A DNA stretch of 64,000 nucleotides from Comamonas fluminis. Lineage in GTDB: Bacteria; Pseudomonadota; Gammaproteobacteria; Burkholderiales; Burkholderiaceae_C. The stretch is from NCBI RefSeq assembly GCF_019186805.1, contig NZ_CP066783.1, positions 1,293,501-1,357,500 of the forward strand, given 5' to 3'. The notes under the pieces were generated by a model, which was given only the letters and a program-made list of their open reading frames with translations, was not told the DNA's origin and searched no databases. Each line of letters opens with the position of its first letter. Position 1 is the stretch's first letter. Made by a program: the position numbers and the translations under genes. Below, piece by piece: positions 58,632 to 64,000 of this stretch.

Positions 58632-59123
58632 ATGCATCTGATTAAAACAGCAGAGGGACAACAGGCCTTCAAAGAGCGTCATGCGGATTTAGGCCAGCGT
58701 CTGCGGTCGGCATTTTTGCTGTTCGATGGCAACCGCAGCCTGCTGCAGGTGCTGGAAGCCACTTCTGCCATGGGCATCAGCAAGGATGACATTCTGGCGC
58801 TGGTCAGCAGAGGCTGGCTGGCCGAGAAAACCGGCGCTGCCGTACCTGCGGCTGCGCCCGTGTCGGAGCTTCAGCCCCCGGCACTGGCTCCTGCCGAGGT
58901 GGATGAAAAAAGCATAGCTGGCCGTTACCAGAAGGCTTATCCCATGGCTGTCAGCATTACGGGTGGGCTGGGCTTGAAAGGCTTTCGTCTGAATCTGGCC
59001 GTGGAAGCCGCCATGGGCTATGAGCAACTGGTGGAACTGGCACCGCGCATCCGTTCTGCGGCGGGCGACAAGGCTTATGCGCCGCTGCACAAGGCTTTGT
59101 TTGAGGCAGAGAAAACGCAGTAG
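58632..59123 (+). CDS. conserved hypothetical protein
   Basis: 163 residues, soluble. The N-terminal part (about 1-65: KERHADLGQRLRSAFLLFDGNRSLLQVLEATS..GISKDDILALVSRGWL) looks like a winged-helix-like module found in small regulatory proteins, followed by a Pro-rich linker and a second helical domain (about 100-160). No DNA-binding activity can be asserted. The start at 58632 is chosen over an upstream open frame that crosses a repeat. It is followed by a bidirectional terminator. The gap 58444-58631 holds a family repeat (58447-58505). Confidence 0.75.
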   Translation: MHLIKTAEGQQAFKERHADLGQRLRSAFLLFDGNRSLLQVLEATSAMGISKDDILALVSRGWLAEKTGAAVPAAAPVSELQPPALAPAEVDEKSIAGRYQKAYPMAVSITGGLGLKGFRLNLAVEAAMGYEQLVELAPRIRSAAGDKAYAPLHKALFEAEKTQ

Positions 59124-59149
59124 AGCTGAATTGAGTGGCGTGTCGCCAT

Positions 59150-59180
59150 GAAAAAAGCGACCTTTTCAGGTCGCTTTTTT
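59150..59180. terminator. bidirectional terminator
   Basis: A-run, AGCGACC (59156-59162), GGTCGCT (59169-59175), T-run. Lies between converging genes. Confidence 0.9.
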
Positions 59181-59205
59181 GTGAAGTGCTTGCGCGGGAC
59201 GTAGA

Positions 59206-59559
59206 TCAGACAGCCAGCAGTTCCACGTCGAACTTCAGGGTGGCGTTGGGAGGAATCACGCCGCCCGCGCCACGTGCGCCGTAGCCCAGTTCAGCGGGGA
59301 TCAGCAAAGTGCGCTGGCCGCCAACCTTCATGCCTTGCACGCCTTCGTCCCAGCCCTTGATCACCATGCCGGCGCCCAGAGGGAAGACGAAGGGATCATT
59401 GCGGTCCTTGCTGGAGTCGAACTTGGCGCCTTGCACGCCATTGTTGTAGAGCCAGCCGGTGTAGTGCACGGTCACGTTCTTGCCGGCCTGGGCTTCGGCA
59501 CCTTCACCCACAACGGTGTCTTCATATTGCAGGCCAGAGGCGGTAGTGTTGAAAGCCAT
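59206..59559 (-). CDS. FKBP-type peptidyl-prolyl cis-trans isomerase
   Basis: 117 residues forming one FKBP domain: VTVHYTGWLYNNG, FVFPLGAGMVIKGWDEGVQGMKVGG, and IPAELGYGARGAGGVIPPNATLKFDVELL. No signal peptide, so cytosolic, unlike FkpA. Ribosome site AAAGGAAA before the ATG at 59559. Confidence 0.93.
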   Translation of the reverse strand: MAFNTTASGLQYEDTVVGEGAEAQAGKNVTVHYTGWLYNNGVQGAKFDSSKDRNDPFVFPLGAGMVIKGWDEGVQGMKVGGQRTLLIPAELGYGARGAGGVIPPNATLKFDVELLAV

Positions 59560-59693
59560 GATGGATTTCCTTTCAGCGCGAAAAGCAGAAAAAGGCGATG
59601 GAAAAAAGGGCCGGCCAAGCTTGCTTGGGGCCCCTGGATGATATCGATGGATGCGTTGGCTGACGAGGGCGCGGGGCCACTGTAGCCCAAGCT

Positions 59694-59999
59694 TTACTTC
59701 TTGGCGCGCGCTGCCACCCAGCGGTTGGCAAAGGCTTGCACATCAGACAGGCGCTTGAGCAGGTCCTGACCCGCCAGCGTCACGGTGTAGCCGTCGCTGC
59801 CGTGTTCCAGCAGGCCGCATTCACGCAGTTCCTTGATGCGGGTGTTCAGGGTGTTGGGGGTGATACCGCCCACGCTGTCTTGCAGCAGTCGGAAGGTCTG
59901 GGGATGACCATCCCGTAGAGCCCACAGCACGCGCAGAGCATATCGGCACTCGAGCTTCTCGAACAGCTGGTTGATGGCGGCGTTTTCTTTGGAGCTCAT
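59694..59999 (-). CDS. HxlR-type winged-helix regulator
   Basis: 101 residues. LFEKLECRYALRVLWALRDG (about 12-31) and GGITPNTLNTRIKELRECGLLEHG form the HxlR winged helix. Lacks the N-terminal Cys used by redox-sensing members, but Cys18 and Cys60 are present. A strong ribosome site (AAGGAG) precedes the ATG. A 17-base palindrome lies about 100 bases upstream and could be its own operator. Target genes unknown. Confidence 0.85.
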   Translation of the reverse strand: MSSKENAAINQLFEKLECRYALRVLWALRDGHPQTFRLLQDSVGGITPNTLNTRIKELRECGLLEHGSDGYTVTLAGQDLLKRLSDVQAFANRWVAARAKK

Positions 60000-60096
60000 G
60001 GACGCTTCTCCTTGCGCAGTGATGTTGTTAGAGCCTGACGCACTAGCCTGTGCGCTCAGTGCCTAGTCGGGTTGACTATAGCGGTTAAATTATTTT

Positions 60097-60113
60097 GCTA
60101 CAAGTTTAGTAGC
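60097..60113. promoter_or_regulatory. 17-bp palindrome upstream of the HxlR-type gene
   Basis: GCTAC-AAGTTTA-GTAGC, perfect 5-bp arms and 7-base AT-rich centre. HxlR-family operators are short dyads of this kind (TAC-n7-GTA). The gap 60000-60365 (366 bases) also contains a family-repeat copy (60319-60365) and a 63-codon open frame (60098-60289, minus) with no recognisable features. Confidence 0.5.
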
Positions 60114-60365
60114 TCCAAATCTGCAACTGCAACGCCTTGAGGTGATAAACACGACAAACTACGTGCAAGTGTTGCAGGGTTGCCACGAAACCCGAGTGCC
60201 GAGCCGCGTGCTTCAGGGTTTATAGCAATGTGCAGAGCTTGCGAGCGCCATTGCTGGCGATTGACAGGAGAATCCCCAATAGCAAGCACTGGCTTTCATG
60301 AGTTTTGGAGCGCTTTTGGCTTCAGCTCAAATGAATATATGCGCTGATAGCTATGAAAATCATAG

Positions 60366-61301
60366 TTAACCAAGCTTGCTGCTTGCTTGCTGAAGCTGCA
60401 CCAGCAACTGCAGCAGCCGGTTGGCTGGTGTGGCAATGCCCAGCGCCTGCCCGCGCTGCACCACATAGCCATTGAGATGGTCGATCTCGGTCGCTTTGCC
60501 GCGTGCCAGATCCTGCGCAGTGGATGAAAGCTGGCCGGGCATGGTGCGGGCTATTGCAGCCACTGCTTCGTCCAGTTGCGGGGGCAGATCCACGCCATCG
60601 GCCTGGGCCACGGCCTTGCATTCACGGATGATGTCCTGCATGACTGCCTCTGTGCCTGCCTGGGCTACCAGCCAGCCGTAGGACTGCTGGGTGAGTGCAG
60701 ACAGGGCGTTGTACACGCAGTTGATGATGAGCTTTTGCCACAGCGCTGCACGCACGCCATGCGAAACCTCGGTGGGAATGCCTGCGGCGCTGAACTGCTG
60801 TGCGATGCAATCGCTTTTCGGGCCGGGGGCAATGACCAGCTCGCCCCGCCCGAAATGGCGCACATGGCCAGCGCCCGCCATGGCGGTAGCCACATAGACC
60901 ACAGTGGCCGCCACGGGCTGCGCGCCAAGAATGCGGCGCACGCGCTCGTCGTTGTCCACGCCGTTTTGCAGGCACAGCACCTGCGTGTGCGGGGCAAGAT
61001 AAGGCTGGATCTGGGCTGCGGCGTGTTCGGTATCGGTGGACTTTACGCAGAAAAGCACTACATCAGCCCCGGCAATACTGGCGGCATCGGTGCTGGCCGT
61101 CACGGGAATGAAGAGGTCCTGGCTGGACGTCTGCAGTCTCAGCCCTTGCTGGGCAATGGCTTGCACATGCGCAGCCCTGCCAATCAAAGTCACGGGATGA
61201 CCGGCTCGGGCCAGCAGCGCTCCAAAATAGCAGCCCACGGAGCCTGCGCCCATGACGGCAATGGACAGTGGGTGCGATGGTGAGAGTGTGGGCTCTGTCA
61301 T
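60366..61301 (-). CDS. panE: 2-dehydropantoate 2-reductase (ApbA/PanE family)
   Basis: 311 residues. Reduces ketopantoate with NADPH in pantothenate synthesis; paralogues of this family with other substrates exist, so the symbol is provisional. Rossmann motif GAGSVGCYFGALLARAG (about 18-34), VKSTDTEHAA, LQNGVDND and LWQKLIINCVYNALSAL with the catalytic Lys. ATG at 61301. It starts 11 bases after the end of the original tctC frame, consistent with a two-gene operon. Confidence 0.85.
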   Translation of the reverse strand: MTEPTLSPSHPLSIAVMGAGSVGCYFGALLARAGHPVTLIGRAAHVQAIAQQGLRLQTSSQDLFIPVTASTDAASIAGADVVLFCVKSTDTEHAAAQIQPYLAPHTQVLCLQNGVDNDERVRRILGAQPVAATVVYVATAMAGAGHVRHFGRGELVIAPGPKSDCIAQQFSAAGIPTEVSHGVRAALWQKLIINCVYNALSALTQQSYGWLVAQAGTEAVMQDIIRECKAVAQADGVDLPPQLDEAVAAIARTMPGQLSSTAQDLARGKATEIDHLNGYVVQRGQALGIATPANRLLQLLVQLQQASSKLG

Positions 61302-61411
61302 GGTGATGAAGCTCAGGTCTTGAGCTTGAGCAGGTGGCTCATGAGCTGAGCGGTGGAGGTTTCAATTTCCAGAAAGTCCTGCAGCGATTTGCCAGTCTGC
61401 CATGAGGCATT

Positions 61412-62326
61412 TCAGCTATTGCTGCTCAGGCTCTGTTTCCAGCTGTCCTGGCCTGTTGCAAATTCAATAGCGCTAATCATTTGCTGGACGCGCGCTGCCG
61501 GCAGATCTTTGCCTGTGAAAACGGCACGCCAGTTGGACATCTCTGCATCCACCCCCTGTTCGCGCAGGGAGGGTATGCCAAACATGCTGCGGCGCGAAGA
61601 CACTCCAAGTGCGCGCAGCTTGCCGCTTTGCAGTGCAGCGCGGAATTCGCTGTAGCCAGAGATGCCGACCTGGACCTGCTTTTGCAGCAGGGTCTGCACC
61701 ACCTCGTTGCCACCGGGGAAGGCCTTGTATTGCAGCTGCTCGACATTGGCTTTGGACAGACGGGCCAGCATGCCGGCGTACATATGGTCCACGCCGCCTG
61801 CGGAGCCCCCGGCAATCGTCACGGAGGCCAGGTTCTCGCGCATGGCCTTGGTTAAAGCCTTGGGGTCGGTGATGGGGGAGTCCGCAGGCACGGCCACGAC
61901 CAGATAGTCGCTGGTCAGTCGTGCCAGCGCCTGCACCTTCTGCAAATCATTGGAAGTCTTGTTCAGTGCCAGTGCACCCACCATGACCATGCCGCCAATC
62001 AGCAGGCTATTGGGGTCGCTGCCATAGCGCTGGGTGTACTCGGCCAGACCGATGGTGCCGCCCTTGCCGCCAATGTTTTCGTAGATGACTTTGTCCACCA
62101 TGCCGCTGCTGGTCAGCGCAGCGCCCAGTGCACGGCCGGTCTGATCCCAGCCGCCGCCGGGGTTGGCGGGAATCACGATGCGCAACTGAGCGCCCAGACG
62201 CTGCGCCGGGTTGGCCAGCGCGCTGTTCAGGCTCAGGCTGGAGCCCGCCAGCAGGGCGGAGGCGTAGCCCAGCCATTGACGGCGTGAAAGGGGTTGAGTC
62301 TTGGTTTTTTGTATATGCCCAGTCAT
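61412..62326 (-). CDS. tripartite tricarboxylate transporter substrate-binding protein (Bug/TctC), ended by an internal TGA
   Basis: 304 residues as read. The signal peptide has LSRRQWLGYASALLAGSSLSLNSALA (Tat-like), then the Bug fold: IVIPANPGGGWDQTGRALG, IYENIGGKGGTIGLAEY and VTIAGGSAGGVDHMYAGML. Binds a small carboxylate in the periplasm. The frame stops at TGA (61412-61414), but after it the same frame continues for 32 sense codons, with WQTGKSLQDFLEIETSTAQL and a final LLKLKT, to a second TGA at 61313, which is the usual tail of this family. The gene is therefore probably a nonsense-truncated allele. The ATG at 62326 follows AGAGGAGA. Confidence 0.85.
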   Translation of the reverse strand: MTGHIQKTKTQPLSRRQWLGYASALLAGSSLSLNSALANPAQRLGAQLRIVIPANPGGGWDQTGRALGAALTSSGMVDKVIYENIGGKGGTIGLAEYTQRYGSDPNSLLIGGMVMVGALALNKTSNDLQKVQALARLTSDYLVVAVPADSPITDPKALTKAMRENLASVTIAGGSAGGVDHMYAGMLARLSKANVEQLQYKAFPGGNEVVQTLLQKQVQVGISGYSEFRAALQSGKLRALGVSSRRSMFGIPSLREQGVDAEMSNWRAVFTGKDLPAARVQQMISAIEFATGQDSWKQSLSSNS

Positions 62327-62396
62327 GTCTTGTCTCCTCTTTGTTGGCGGCAATGGGCTGGCGTGCAAGCAAAGGCTTGCTGACCAGACCCCCATG

Positions 62397-62430
62397 CAAA
62401 AAAGCCCCGACCGAAAGGGTCAGGGCTTTG
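62397..62430 (-). terminator. terminator of rpoD
   Basis: On the minus strand AAAGCCCTGACC-ctttc-GGTCGGGGCTTT followed by T-run, about 40 bases after the rpoD stop. Confidence 0.85.
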
Positions 62431-62467
62431 TTGTGGAAATTGGCTAAAGGCCAGTTCCTTGTGCAGC

Positions 62468-64000
<1,533 letters not shown>

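Noticed and set aside
60098..60289. 63-codon minus-strand open frame between the HxlR gene and panE
   Set aside because: No ribosome site of note, no recognisable family, and it overlaps the candidate operator; kept only as a mention.

Overview
The window is about 64 kb of betaproteobacterial chromosome, most likely from a Comamonadaceae species close to Comamonas. This is inferred from the moderately high GC content, the gene families present, short family-specific intergenic repeats scattered throughout, and a p-cresol operon. Coding is dense, on both strands, and mostly housekeeping. No rRNA, tRNA, CRISPR array or prophage was seen; the only mobile element is one IS110-family insertion.

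Layout. 1-5.9 kb: a DUF1330 fragment, a methyltransferase, kdsA and pyrG on the minus strand, then coaBC, a small membrane protein and dut on the plus strand. 6.2-8.6 kb: a glycine-zipper lipoprotein, slyD and a DUF2076 protein. 8.9-14.1 kb: a complete p-cresol oxidation operon (pchA-pchC-pchX-pchF, minus strand) facing a divergent AraC-type regulator. 14.2-18.3 kb: a ribosomal-oxygenase-type cupin, an Ala/Pro-rich lipoprotein and dapA-bamC. 18.6-26.2 kb is the most accessory-looking stretch: two WG-like paralogues downstream of a methyltransferase, the IS110 element, a short-chain dehydrogenase, an MFS transporter and a coupled mini membrane protein. 26.5-31.9 kb: parE, a lytic transglycosylase and parC. 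31.9-38.0 kb: a MocR-type regulator, a small membrane protein, pdxY, ridA and comEC. 38.2-40.6 kb: a coupled circularly permuted ATP-grasp/alpha-E pair. 40.6-45.2 kb: bacterioferritin, ahpC, ahpF and an unusual Nramp-family transporter. 45.5-52.3 kb: a Fur-type promoter driving a heme-uptake operon (TonB receptor, orphan small protein, HmuS, HmuT, HmuU, HmuV). 52.5-59.1 kb: ppsR and ppsA divergent, then a two-subunit sodium/solute symporter and a small unknown. 59.2-64 kb: an FKBP isomerase, an HxlR-type regulator, panE, a tctC-like gene ending at an internal stop, and most of rpoD.

Functional links. Heme uptake, bacterioferritin, AhpCF and the metal transporter form an iron/redox neighbourhood. 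The pch operon converts 4-cresol to 4-hydroxybenzoate. PpsR controls PpsA. Four successive overlaps join the last five genes of the heme operon.

Items most worth a second look: the tctC nonsense codon with an intact in-frame tail; a structured leader before the IS110 transposase that could be its bridge RNA; PchX; the WG-like tandem paralogues; an EF-hand loop in a sodium symporter; the orphan protein in the heme operon; an Nramp protein lacking the canonical metal-site motifs; and a terminator-like repeat found three times next to stop codons with compensatory stem changes.
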